From contig WRKF01000186.1 in NCBI GenBank assembly GCA_009778165.1, positions 1 to 45,149 on the forward strand: a DNA stretch of 45,149 nucleotides. Reading direction: 5' to 3'. Origin of the DNA: Defluviitaleaceae bacterium (GTDB taxonomy: Bacteria > Bacillota > Clostridia > Lachnospirales > UBA5962). Positions 25,552 through 34,336 of the stretch are shown here, in pieces (position 1 is the stretch's first letter; the number at the start of each line of letters is the position of its first letter). A program made the translations under genes and the position numbers. The notes beneath the pieces were generated by a model. That model searched no databases. It saw only the letters and a list, made by a program, of their open reading frames with translations, and was not told the DNA's origin.

Positions 25552-27419
25552 TTTAGCAACCTCAACCCATTTAGTATAACGAGTATTGTGCTACCTTCAT
25601 GAGCAACTACCGCCAGGGGTATTGGCACAATCGTTACAAAGTTTGCCACACTAAACGCAACAATAATAGATATAGCAAAAACAATGTTTTGTCTGGTAAT
25701 GCGTTTTAACCTTTTGGAAAGATCTACAGCTTTTGATAGTGATTCCAGATTGTTTTTCATAAGCACCACGTCGGCTGTTTCCAACGCAACATCGGTGCCT
25801 TCTCCCATTGCTATGCCTATATCTGCTGTTGCAAGGGCTGGTGCGTCGTTTATCCCGTCGCCTACCATCGCGACTGTGAGATATTTTTGTTTTAGGTCTT
25901 TTACCACATCTACTTTTTGTTCAGGCAAGCAGGATGCGTAATAATTTGCCAAACCACTTTCCGCAGAGATACTTTTTGCGGTTTTTTCGTTATCGCCTGT
26001 TATCATAACAGATTCTATGCCCATAGCCCGCAGGCTTGTTATGGCTTTTAGAGCCTCCGGGCGTATTGTGTCTTTTAGAGCAATCAAGCCTACGATACCC
26101 TCGTCGTCGCTTGTGTATACAATGGTCTTTCCTTCCTCTTGCAATTTGCCGGCTATATTGCCGCAAAAGCCTAATGCCGCTTCTCCAACAAACTCTTCTT
26201 TTCCGATTTTGTACACTTTGTTGTTAAAGCTACCCTTCACCCCAAACCCTACAACATTTTCTATAGAAGAGGGAGGGGTTACATTTATACCAAAGGCGTT
26301 TTTGCTATGATTAATTATAGCGTCTGCTAGAGGGTGTGTTGAATGGCTTTCTATAGATGCGGTTATTTTCAAAAACTCCTCTTTTGTTACACCTTCCCTT
26401 GTATATATGTCTGTAACCTGGGGTTTGCCTTTTGTTAAAGTTCCTGTTTTGTCAAATGCAATGCTTTTTAGAGTAGCTAATCGTTCTAGCTGCACACCAC
26501 CTTTAAATAACATACCGTTTCTGGCTCCATTAGAAATAGCTGACAAGGTGGCAGGGGTAACAGATGCCACCAATGCACAGGGAGATGCAACAACAAGCAT
26601 TACCAACCCTCTAAACACAGCGGTAGAAAGCTCCCAACCAATCCCAAAGTAACCAACAACCATTACCCCAATAGAGGTTAGAATAACAACTTTTGCATAG
26701 GGTCCCTCAAACTTTTCTATAAAAAGCTGGGATGGGGATTTTTCGCTTTGAGCATTTTGCACTAAACGTATAATACGCTGAAACAACGTTTGGTCGCTAG
26801 GTTTAGTGATTTTGATTTGTATAGAGCCTCGCAAGTTTACTGTTGATGCAAAAACCTCGTCGCCAATAGCTTTTTCGTTTGGGATAGACTCGCCAGTCAT
26901 TACAGACTCGTCCACATTGGTTTGCCCGAGCGTTACCTCCCCATCGGCAGGTATGCGCTCCCCGGGCTTTACTAAAATAATGTCGTTTATGGACAAATCA
27001 GCAACGGCGACTATTTCCTCCTTTCCATCCGCTAAACGCAGGGCTGTTTCCGGTTGCAAATCCATAAGGGCAGATATTTCCTTGTGGGATTTGTTAAAAG
27101 TGTATGTTTCCATAGCCCCGCTCAAAGAGAATATGAAAATAAGCATCGCTCCCTCTCCCCAGTAGCCTATAACGGCGGCACCGATTGCTGCAAGCATCAT
27201 TAAAATATCCACATTTAGATCCTTGTTTTCTATTGCATCTGCAAAGCCCTCCCTTGCTTTAAAAAAACCACCGGACAAATATGCCAATACATACAAACCG
27301 ATACTGACATTATGATACCCCGCTAGCTCTACCAACCAAGCAAAAAACATAAACACTCCGCAAAGCAGTGCCAATGATAGCTCGTGGTTTGTTCTTAATG
27401 TTTCAAAAAATTTTCTCAT
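25548..27419 (-). CDS. P1B-4 metal-efflux ATPase (Co/Ni/Fe type)
   Basis: The 623-residue ATPase has TGES (175-178), the membrane motif SPC (279-281), the phosphorylation motif DKTGT (D323), the HP motif THPLAD, GDGIND (520-525), and HEGST at 607-611. SPC together with HEG.T in the last membrane helices defines the P1B-4 subgroup (CoaT/PfeT/CtpD type), which export cobalt, nickel or ferrous iron. There is no N-terminal metal-binding domain, as usual for this subgroup. The leader carries a NiCo riboswitch, so cobalt or nickel is the likely cargo. It pumps the metal out of the cytosol. Start from AGGAGG 6 bases upstream. Confidence 0.95.
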   Translation of the reverse strand: MRKFFETLRTNHELSLALLCGVFMFFAWLVELAGYHNVSIGLYVLAYLSGGFFKAREGFADAIENKDLNVDILMMLAAIGAAVIGYWGEGAMLIFIFSLSGAMETYTFNKSHKEISALMDLQPETALRLADGKEEIVAVADLSINDIILVKPGERIPADGEVTLGQTNVDESVMTGESIPNEKAIGDEVFASTVNLRGSIQIKITKPSDQTLFQRIIRLVQNAQSEKSPSQLFIEKFEGPYAKVVILTSIGVMVVGYFGIGWELSTAVFRGLVMLVVASPCALVASVTPATLSAISNGARNGMLFKGGVQLERLATLKSIAFDKTGTLTKGKPQVTDIYTREGVTKEEFLKITASIESHSTHPLADAIINHSKNAFGINVTPPSSIENVVGFGVKGSFNNKVYKIGKEEFVGEAALGFCGNIAGKLQEEGKTIVYTSDDEGIVGLIALKDTIRPEALKAITSLRAMGIESVMITGDNEKTAKSISAESGLANYYASCLPEQKVDVVKDLKQKYLTVAMVGDGINDAPALATADIGIAMGEGTDVALETADVVLMKNNLESLSKAVDLSKRLKRITRQNIVFAISIIVAFSVANFVTIVPIPLAVVAHEGSTILVILNGLRLLK

Positions 27420-27515
27420 TTGTAAAACCTCCTTATAACTTATAATTTGTATGGATCTTATATATCAGGGAAGGACAAGAAATACACTTGCCATTCCCGC
27501 CCACAGTATATAGCC

Positions 27516-27563
27516 AAAAAAAGAGCGAGCCTACTGCGGGAATGTCCCACAGTAGGCTCGCTC
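27516..27563 (-). terminator. Regulated terminator of the NiCo riboswitch
   Basis: GAGCGAGCCTACTG and CAGTAGGCTCGCTC form a perfect 14-bp stem (27523-27536 and 27550-27563), followed on the minus strand by seven U. The 5' strand of the hairpin and loop contains the last aptamer block TGGGACATTCCC. Confidence 0.9.
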
Positions 27564-27656
27564 TCACGAACGTCTGTTGCCAAAAAAGGCCCGGCTGCAC
27601 AAAATACTTTTTTATATGGTAAGAACAACTAAAAAGCAGTTTGCCGCCTGTTCCTC
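27516..27656 (-). promoter_or_regulatory. NiCo (czcD) riboswitch with overlapping terminator
   Basis: On the minus strand, in order, the leader shows GGAACAGGCGGCAA, then a loop, GTGCAGCCGGGCC, TTTTTTGGCAACAGACG, and CTGTGGGACATTCCC. These are the conserved blocks of the NiCo aptamer (GGCAR, GCAGCCGGGC, GGCAACAGA, and TGGGACA pairing back with the first GGAAC). The last block is also the loop side of a terminator hairpin (27516-27563). Cobalt or nickel binding should hold the aptamer and prevent the terminator, switching the ATPase on. Confidence 0.88.
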
Positions 27657-27729
27657 ATAATTGTACCACATGATGTTTAATATGTCAACTTTTTTTGATT
27701 TTTTTTTCGGTTTTTTGTTTTTCGCTAAT

Positions 27730-29613
27730 TTACTCTACTATTTCTACTAGCATAGATGAGGTGAATCGGCTTAGCAATTCATTTCTGTCCTGGTTTCTGT
27801 TGTCGGCTGTGCCTGTGCCTATTGCAACTATATCCCTAAACACCAATGTTTGCGGGTTAATTGCAAGTCTTGTGTTTAAAGTTGTGTTATCTCTGTCTAG
27901 TCTAAAAATGGTTTCCTCTCCGTTAACTTCTACAACGCCTTCTATTGCTTCAAATGTTGTAAATATTTGCTCTGCATTTGCCAGGTGTAATAGGCGGCCA
28001 CCTGCGGACCCCAAATTAAACTGAACACGTTTTGTTAGCTGCTGTTCAATTGCTCTTACAGCGGCGTTGTGGGCAAGATTGGTGCTTAAAAGCAAACGGT
28101 AGTAGCAATAATTTTCTACCAAGTTATCGCGGGAGTTGTGGTAAGCTATTTCAAGATCGTTGTCTGCATCGTCTACCATTATTAAACTTGCGGCATCTAT
28201 CCCCCTGTCTGTGAAAGTGGTGTGATCGGAGCCGCCAAAGTCAAATATTCTTACGTTGTATATACCATGGTCGCCCGGTGTCCATACATCAACAGCGCCG
28301 CCAACCACTAAATATGCCGGCAAATTAAACTGCAATATGTCGTCGTTGCCCATACTGCCCGGTGTAAATATATCCATAGAAACCGCATCTATCGGTACAT
28401 TCGGGTCATTTAAGCTAGGCCCAACCGAAGATATTATGTCCATATTTATGTTAAGTGCAATTGCGTGCTGTTCTGGGGTTAAATTGTCTATTATCCAATT
28501 GGTACCGCTTCTGCCTGCGGCACCTTGCGGGCTTGTAACAGGCTCTCCGTTTTCTACACTAACAAATGTGCCGCCGCCCTCGTGAGCACCCAATGCACCA
28601 AAGCGGAACTCTATATTGCCCCTGTCCTCGTTTACCAGTCGCCTGGCAATTTCCATCAATGCACTTGCACCGGATGCATTGTCTGTTGCCCCCGGTGAAC
28701 CTATTACGCTGTCAAAATGTGACGTGAAAATTATTATTGCATCGGGCGTGTCTGTACTAGCCGGTAATGTAGCCAAAACGGTACGGTCTGTTAGTCGCTG
28801 AAAACGTTCCATATACTGAAAATACGATGCCCGCTCAAGAGTGATTTCTAAAAAATGCAGGCTAAGTCCAATTATGGGACGTGCAATACCGAAGGTGTTA
28901 GCTAGCCTTGGGGCTGCCATGCCGTGGTTTTGACTGTTCATACCGATAGTTAGAGAGTTAACGTTGTCTGTACCTACCGCAGCGATTAATGCCCCTGCTA
29001 TCACTATGTTGTTTATGTTTTCTAAGTCATTAAGAGCGGCTTCCAACTCTGTCATGTAAAAAGCCAGCTCATTGGCGTGAGCATTGCTGTCCGGTTCATC
29101 CATGGGGATTCTAACAGCCGCAATAAAATTGCCGCCGGACCCCTCCGGTATAGCAAGGTTGGGGTAAGTGCCTAGATCAACGATAGGTAGGGTGAGCGGG
29201 TTAGCCCACAACTGCTCATTTTGATGAGCGATAGGCACACCAAAAACGTCCGGCAAATCTTCACCAAAATGCAACCGTCCCACATGCGGCAACCCCGCGC
29301 CCAAAGCATACCGATCAGCCTCATAAAACAAAACGTTTGTTATCCCCATAGATAAAAACTCTTGTTCAATAAAGCGGGCGGCGGCATATTCATTAGCTGT
29401 TCCCCACAATCTGGCTTCCAGTGTGTTTACCAAAAAATACATGCTTTGCTCAAGGGCATCCCTCGGGCCGTCTTCCGGTATCAGGCTAGGTGTCCATTGC
29501 CCCGCCACCGATTCACCCTCTTCCTGCGCAAAGGCGGTTATACTACCTTGTGCAACGAAAGTGAATGCCACCATAAGTGCTAAAATTTTTTTTGCGTAGC
29601 TTTTTATTTTCAT
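27730..29613 (-). CDS. Secreted M28-like metallopeptidase with altered catalytic position
   Basis: The 627-residue protein has a signal peptide (1 to about 29, AFA cleavage). The M28 core is seen as FTSHFDS (His about 298), GATDNASG (bridging Asp), GAHEGGG near 343, NINMDII (Asp about 390) and GSDHTTF (His about 465). These supply the zinc ligands. In M28 peptidases the pair before the Gly is Glu-Glu, where the first Glu is the general base; here it reads His-Glu. The C-terminal 150 residues are an unrecognised beta domain. It is the last gene of the LIV/CoA operon, 25 bases after the binding protein, so it may free amino acids outside the cell. Confidence 0.85.
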   Translation of the reverse strand: MKIKSYAKKILALMVAFTFVAQGSITAFAQEEGESVAGQWTPSLIPEDGPRDALEQSMYFLVNTLEARLWGTANEYAAARFIEQEFLSMGITNVLFYEADRYALGAGLPHVGRLHFGEDLPDVFGVPIAHQNEQLWANPLTLPIVDLGTYPNLAIPEGSGGNFIAAVRIPMDEPDSNAHANELAFYMTELEAALNDLENINNIVIAGALIAAVGTDNVNSLTIGMNSQNHGMAAPRLANTFGIARPIIGLSLHFLEITLERASYFQYMERFQRLTDRTVLATLPASTDTPDAIIIFTSHFDSVIGSPGATDNASGASALMEIARRLVNEDRGNIEFRFGALGAHEGGGTFVSVENGEPVTSPQGAAGRSGTNWIIDNLTPEQHAIALNINMDIISSVGPSLNDPNVPIDAVSMDIFTPGSMGNDDILQFNLPAYLVVGGAVDVWTPGDHGIYNVRIFDFGGSDHTTFTDRGIDAASLIMVDDADNDLEIAYHNSRDNLVENYCYYRLLLSTNLAHNAAVRAIEQQLTKRVQFNLGSAGGRLLHLANAEQIFTTFEAIEGVVEVNGEETIFRLDRDNTTLNTRLAINPQTLVFRDIVAIGTGTADNRNQDRNELLSRFTSSMLVEIVE

Positions 29614-29638
29614 AATATTGTTTTCTCCTTCAATTTTG

Positions 29639-30874
29639 TTAATTTAATATCTCCTGCATAGTCATTATACCGATATACGGTACCCAACCGCCGGAGGCAG
29701 TACCATCCATTAGGGCAAGCGACATTTCTTGCGTGCCTACACGCTGACCATTGGAAAAGTCTATGTAACCGCCAAATGGATTACGGATAGGCGCACTTTC
29801 CATTGCTACTATATAGCTTTCCCAGTTTAGGTCGTCTGTTCCTACCCTGCGTAACCCTTCCACAAAGAAGTGTGCCGCTATCCAACCGGTTATGGCAAAC
29901 GCATTTGCAGAAAAGTCTTCGCTAGATACCCGAGCAACCCAGTACTGGTAATCCAGTATTTCAGGCACATCTAAATCTACCCAAGCTGTTCCAAACAGTT
30001 GGTATTGGCCGCCTATATCTGCCGCAACAAGATCTACCATTGTTCCATCTACATTTACGTACGATGTTAAAGCAGGTACAGTGCTACCTTGGTTAGCCAA
30101 CTCTCTGGCTATTTGCGGAAAAGTGCCTTGTATGCTCGCTATAACGACCATATCAACATCCCCCGCAAGCACCGTGGTAACAGCAGCGCTAACATCTTCG
30201 CTACCCGGAGCCACTTGTGCAGATATTATCTCCATACCGCCAATAACTGCTGCTTCTTGCTCTATACCGCCAATAAGGTCTATACCGGCATCGTCGTTAG
30301 TGAAAATAACTCCCAGGCGGTTTGCGTTAAATACACCACTTGCCCAAGCCGCCATTATTCGACCTTCCATAGGGAAAACGGGCTGCACAGGGAATATATT
30401 GTCGCCTTGCCCGGGTAGTGCTTGCTCCATGTAAACAACCCCGGTGCCTGCGGCAAAATACACCGCCGGTATACCCGCATCTATTATCATTGGTAGTGTT
30501 GCACCAATAACCGGCGTTCCAAAGTGTCCAACTATCGCAAAAACTTGGTCGTCGTTTATTAACCCTTCCAAAATAGCTATTGCATTAACAGGGTCAAAAC
30601 CATCGTCTTGGTGAATGTATTCTATTGTGCGACCGTTAATGCCACCGCCTTCGTTTACCATTAAAAAGTATGCATTCATACCGGCTTGGAAAGGAACACC
30701 AACAGGGGCAAGTGGTCCGCTAACAGCAACACTGTTGCCTACCCTCACCGTTGTGTCTGTAACTCCCTGCACAGCAAACTCGTCCGCTCCGGCACAAGCG
30801 GTCAAAAACACTGTAGCCAAAACAACAGCACCAACTACCTTTTTGCTAAAAAACGTCTTGATTGCCTTGTACAT
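29639..30874 (-). CDS. LIV-type substrate-binding lipoprotein
   Basis: The 411-residue protein has lipobox FLTACAG (Cys27) and the Leu/Ile/Val-binding fold: VRVGNSVAVSGPLAPVGVPF, GMNAYFLMVNEGGGINGRTI, and FGTPVIGATLPMIIDAGIPAVYFAA. It would bind a small amphipathic ligand on the outside and feed the LivHM channel encoded upstream. Proteins of this family also bind aromatic acids, amides or urea, so branched-chain amino acids are only one option. AGGAGG lies 8 bases before the ATG. Gene order places it after livF with an 18-base gap. Confidence 0.92.
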   Translation of the reverse strand: MYKAIKTFFSKKVVGAVVLATVFLTACAGADEFAVQGVTDTTVRVGNSVAVSGPLAPVGVPFQAGMNAYFLMVNEGGGINGRTIEYIHQDDGFDPVNAIAILEGLINDDQVFAIVGHFGTPVIGATLPMIIDAGIPAVYFAAGTGVVYMEQALPGQGDNIFPVQPVFPMEGRIMAAWASGVFNANRLGVIFTNDDAGIDLIGGIEQEAAVIGGMEIISAQVAPGSEDVSAAVTTVLAGDVDMVVIASIQGTFPQIARELANQGSTVPALTSYVNVDGTMVDLVAADIGGQYQLFGTAWVDLDVPEILDYQYWVARVSSEDFSANAFAITGWIAAHFFVEGLRRVGTDDLNWESYIVAMESAPIRNPFGGYIDFSNGQRVGTQEMSLALMDGTASGGWVPYIGIMTMQEILN

Positions 30875-30892
30875 AAATATCCTCCTTATCTA

Positions 30893-31597
30893 CTAGCCAC
30901 CCAAATAGGCTTCTTTTAATTTTTTGTTGTTTATTAGTTCACTTGCCTTACCTTCCATCGCCAACGCTCCCACTTCCAACACATAGGCATAGTGAGCGAT
31001 TTTTAGCGTAGCCAAGGCATTTTGCTCAATAAGCAACACCGTAGTGCCTTCCTCATTTATTTCCTTTATAATTTCAAATATAGCTTTTACAATAAGCGGT
31101 GCAAGCCCAAGGGACGGTTCATCCAATAACAACAGTTTGGGGCTTGCCATAAGTGCCCTGCCAATAGCCAACATTTGCTGTTCGCCGCCGCTTAGGGTTC
31201 CTGCTATTTGCTTTTTTCTTTCGTGCAATATAGGGAAATAGCGGTACACTCTCGCAAAGTTATCGATTATCTCTTTTCTTTTTTTTACGGTAAAAGCACC
31301 TATCTTGAGGTTTTCCTCTACAGCAATATCGGTAAAAACTTGCCGTCCCTCCGGCGATTGGACTATGCCTTGAGCCGTTATTTTTTCTGTGGGCAGTTTT
31401 GTAATATTTTTGTCCAAAAAGTGTATGCTGCCACTTTCTACAGGAACAAGACCGGAAACAGATTTTAGTGTAGTAGTTTTGCCTGCGCCATTTGCCCCAA
31501 GCAATGCCACTATCTTACCTTTTCCAACAGAAATATTTATGCCACGCAGAGCCTTTATGCTACCATAAGATACATGTAGGTCTTTTAGTTCTAACAT
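30893..31597 (-). CDS. livF: LIV-type ABC importer ATPase LivF
   Basis: The 234-residue ATPase has Walker A GANGAGKTT, LivF hallmark SPEGRQVFTDIAVEENLKIG, signature LSGGEQQMLAIGRAL, Walker B LLLLDEPSLGLAP, and EQNA after the H-loop region. It pairs with LivG to drive the LivHM channel. It begins 4 bases after livG ends. Confidence 0.95.
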   Translation of the reverse strand: MLELKDLHVSYGSIKALRGINISVGKGKIVALLGANGAGKTTTLKSVSGLVPVESGSIHFLDKNITKLPTEKITAQGIVQSPEGRQVFTDIAVEENLKIGAFTVKKRKEIIDNFARVYRYFPILHERKKQIAGTLSGGEQQMLAIGRALMASPKLLLLDEPSLGLAPLIVKAIFEIIKEINEEGTTVLLIEQNALATLKIAHYAYVLEVGALAMEGKASELINNKKLKEAYLGG

Positions 31598-31601
31598 AAT
31601 T

Positions 31602-32381
31602 CTAATCCACCTCCGTGTCGTCGCTTATGCCCAAATACGCCTCTTGCACTGCCGTGCTTTGCTGTATTTCCTTTGGTGTGCCTTCTGCCAGTTTTTTGCC
31701 AAAAGATATAGCACATATTCTGTCACAAACATCCATAACCAAACGCATGTCGTGTTCAACCAACAATATACTGCAATTGTATTGGGTTCGTATACTCCTT
31801 ATCAGCGTCGCAAGTTCTATTGTTTCTGTATCGTTTAACCCGGCTGCCGGTTCATCCAAAATTATCATTTTGGGGTTACTCATCAGTGTACGCCCCAGCT
31901 CCACTTTTTTTAGAATACCGTAAGGTTGGCCTCCCGTTAGCTCGTTTTTTTTGTCTAGTAAGCCCAAAAAATCCAGTATGCCCTCTCCCCTTGCCGCTAT
32001 CTCCTTTTCTTCTTTTTTCGCCTTTGGTAATTTAAAAGAATTTGCAAACAAACCGTATTTGTATGAAATGTGTGCCCCCACCAACAAGTTTTCCAACAGG
32101 GTAAGATCTCGTGTCAGCTCTACATTTTGAAATGTTCGTACCAACCCCAACTTAATAATGTTATGAGTGGCTTTTAGCACAAGATCAGTATCGTTAAACA
32201 AAATTTTGCCTTGGTTTGGTTTATAAAATTGGGTTATGCAGTTAAAAACCGTGGTTTTGCCAGCCCCATTTGGGCCAATAAGACCGTATATCTCATCTTG
32301 GTTAACAGAAAAGCTAAGATCATCTACAGCTTTTAGCCCGCCAAAAGCAATAGACAAATTTTCGACTTTTAGTATTGTCAA
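31602..32381 (-). CDS. livG: LIV-type ABC importer ATPase LivG
   Basis: The 259-residue ATPase has Walker A GPNGAGKTT, LivG hallmark LVRTFQNVELTRDLTLLENL, signature-region PYGILKKVELGRTL (a LivG-type variant of LSGGQ), Walker B IILDEPAAGLND and EHDM. Its start overlaps the end of livM by 4 bases. Confidence 0.95.
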   Translation of the reverse strand: MTILKVENLSIAFGGLKAVDDLSFSVNQDEIYGLIGPNGAGKTTVFNCITQFYKPNQGKILFNDTDLVLKATHNIIKLGLVRTFQNVELTRDLTLLENLLVGAHISYKYGLFANSFKLPKAKKEEKEIAARGEGILDFLGLLDKKNELTGGQPYGILKKVELGRTLMSNPKMIILDEPAAGLNDTETIELATLIRSIRTQYNCSILLVEHDMRLVMDVCDRICAISFGKKLAEGTPKEIQQSTAVQEAYLGISDDTEVD

Positions 32382-33385
32382 GCTGTTTCACCCCCTTTTT
32401 GGCTTTTTCGGTTTTTTAGCCACAATCTTTTTATATCGTGACCGAGGTAAATAAGCCCATTTGGGTAAAACAAAATTACTACAATAATCAGCACACCGGT
32501 AAACATAAAAGCAAGCCCGGGTATATCACCAATAATAGGCAGACGGTTCAAAAAAAGCTCCGGCACACCAAACACCACAAAAGCACCAATAATAGGCCCA
32601 AAGATAGTTTTGATCCCGCCAATAACAACCGCCGCAAGTATTTGCAACGAAAGCATTACAGTCCACACCGTTGGGAAAGAAAACTGTATAAAATGCACGT
32701 ACATAACACCACCAATTGCCGCATATGCAGTTGCTAAAGCAAAAGCCATAAGTTTATATTTTAGCAAATTTATACCCATAGCAGAAGCAGCGGTTTCGCT
32801 AACACGCATAGTCAAAAGAGCCCGCCCCACAGATGAATTCACAAAATTATCTGTCAGTATCATTAGCAGTACAAGTATAACAACAAGAAAGATAAATGTA
32901 GTATCTCTGCTTAGACTTATGCCGAAAAAGGATGGGAAACTGGCTCGCATACCGGAGAATCCCCCCGTTATATCTGTGAATTCCGAAAACATTAGGCGAA
33001 AAACCTCTGAAACAGCCAAGGTCGCAATAGCCAAATACATTCCCGAAACTCTAAGCGAAACAAGACCAACCAAACTCCCAATAATAACAGGCACTACAAC
33101 AGATATAGCCAAGGATAGCAAAAAGGGAAGCCCGAGGATTTCCGTTAGATAAGCAGACATATATGCACCGAGTCCCATAAAACCGGCAGTGCCAAGGGAT
33201 ATAAGACCGGAAAACCCAAGCAAGATGTTAAGACCAATTGCCACAACACCGTAAAAAATAACGGCTCCAAGAACTATAACGCTTGCACTGCGTATTAGAC
33301 CTATTCCTGCAAGGGTTGGCATTAGTGATATTATTATGCCGAAAACTATGTATTTTGTGTAGTTGTGTTTCAAAATATTTTGCAT
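32378..33385 (-). CDS. livM: LIV-type ABC importer permease LivM
   Basis: The 335-residue membrane protein has eight or more hydrophobic helices and the LivM signature GLNILLGFSGLISLGTAGFM, GLVSLRVSGMYLAIATLAVS and the ATPase contact AMGINLLKYKLMAFALA. It forms half of the channel with LivH. It begins 1 base after livH ends. Confidence 0.95.
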   Translation of the reverse strand: MQNILKHNYTKYIVFGIIISLMPTLAGIGLIRSASVIVLGAVIFYGVVAIGLNILLGFSGLISLGTAGFMGLGAYMSAYLTEILGLPFLLSLAISVVVPVIIGSLVGLVSLRVSGMYLAIATLAVSEVFRLMFSEFTDITGGFSGMRASFPSFFGISLSRDTTFIFLVVILVLLMILTDNFVNSSVGRALLTMRVSETAASAMGINLLKYKLMAFALATAYAAIGGVMYVHFIQFSFPTVWTVMLSLQILAAVVIGGIKTIFGPIIGAFVVFGVPELFLNRLPIIGDIPGLAFMFTGVLIIVVILFYPNGLIYLGHDIKRLWLKNRKSQKGGETA

Positions 33386-33386
33386 G

Positions 33387-34262
33387 TTATACCTTCTTCA
33401 CTATTTTTTTGCCGATAAGCCCATTGGGACGCAGTACTATGAACAACAAAATGAACATAAACAACAAAGGTTCTCCCCATGTGGAAGAAACATAAAACAA
33501 GAGCAAATTGCGAGAAACCCCTATTATGTAAGCGGCGAGTACGGGGCCATAAAATGTTTGAAAACCGCCAATCACTCCCGCAATAAGAGCATTTATCTGC
33601 ACAGTATCCATCATGCTGACATTTACGCTAATGGCAGGGGCAAGCATAAGTGCAGACAGTGTTCCAAGAGCGGCTGCTACAGCCCAAGCTCCCATAGTAA
33701 CATGAGATGTAGGCACACCCATGAGTTTTGCCGTTGTTTCATTGGATGCGGTAACACGTACTGCCAATCCCCATCTTGTGTATTGCAAAAACAAAAATAA
33801 CAAACCAGCTGCAACAACACCAATAAAAATGTTAAGTAGGGCATTGTGAGATATTGCGGCTCCCATAATACTTGCGTGACCCGTAGGCAAAAAACTGGGA
33901 AAACTAAGGGGTACAACGCCAAACAACATCGGGGCAGCTCCTAAAAATATCATAATAATACCGAATGTAATAATTTGTTTTGCGATTGGGGAGCTTTTTT
34001 TTGCTTGGCGTATTATTAACAGGTCTACCGCTACACCGGTTAAAAAACTTGCGAGCATACCAAATATAGCTGCCATCCAGGGGGTCATGTTCATATGTAT
34101 TAACCCAAATGTGGCAATAAAGGCGTTAAACATACCAATGGTGCCTTGTGCAAAGTTTGTTGTGCGAGATGTTCTGTAAATTATAGCTATACCGAGGGCC
34201 GCCAAAGCGGTTACACTACCTGTTTGTAATCCGCCAAACAGTAATTGAAAAAAAGTTTCCAT
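33387..34262 (-). CDS. livH: LIV-type ABC importer permease LivH
   Basis: The 291-residue membrane protein has the LivH signature LAALGIAIIYRTSRTTNFAQ and the loop MGVPTSHVTMGAWAVAAALG. Six to eight helices are visible. The start has AAAAGGA about 8 bases upstream. A 74-base gap with an imperfect inverted repeat (TATAGCAATTCC / GGAACTGCTATA) separates it from the KASIII-like gene. Confidence 0.94.
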   Translation of the reverse strand: METFFQLLFGGLQTGSVTALAALGIAIIYRTSRTTNFAQGTIGMFNAFIATFGLIHMNMTPWMAAIFGMLASFLTGVAVDLLIIRQAKKSSPIAKQIITFGIIMIFLGAAPMLFGVVPLSFPSFLPTGHASIMGAAISHNALLNIFIGVVAAGLLFLFLQYTRWGLAVRVTASNETTAKLMGVPTSHVTMGAWAVAAALGTLSALMLAPAISVNVSMMDTVQINALIAGVIGGFQTFYGPVLAAYIIGVSRNLLLFYVSSTWGEPLLFMFILLFIVLRPNGLIGKKIVKKV

Positions 34263-34336
34263 ATTTTTTTAATCCTTTTATCTATAGCAATTCCTGTAGC
34301 AATTCCGCTCCGCATAAGGAACTGCTATAATTTTAT

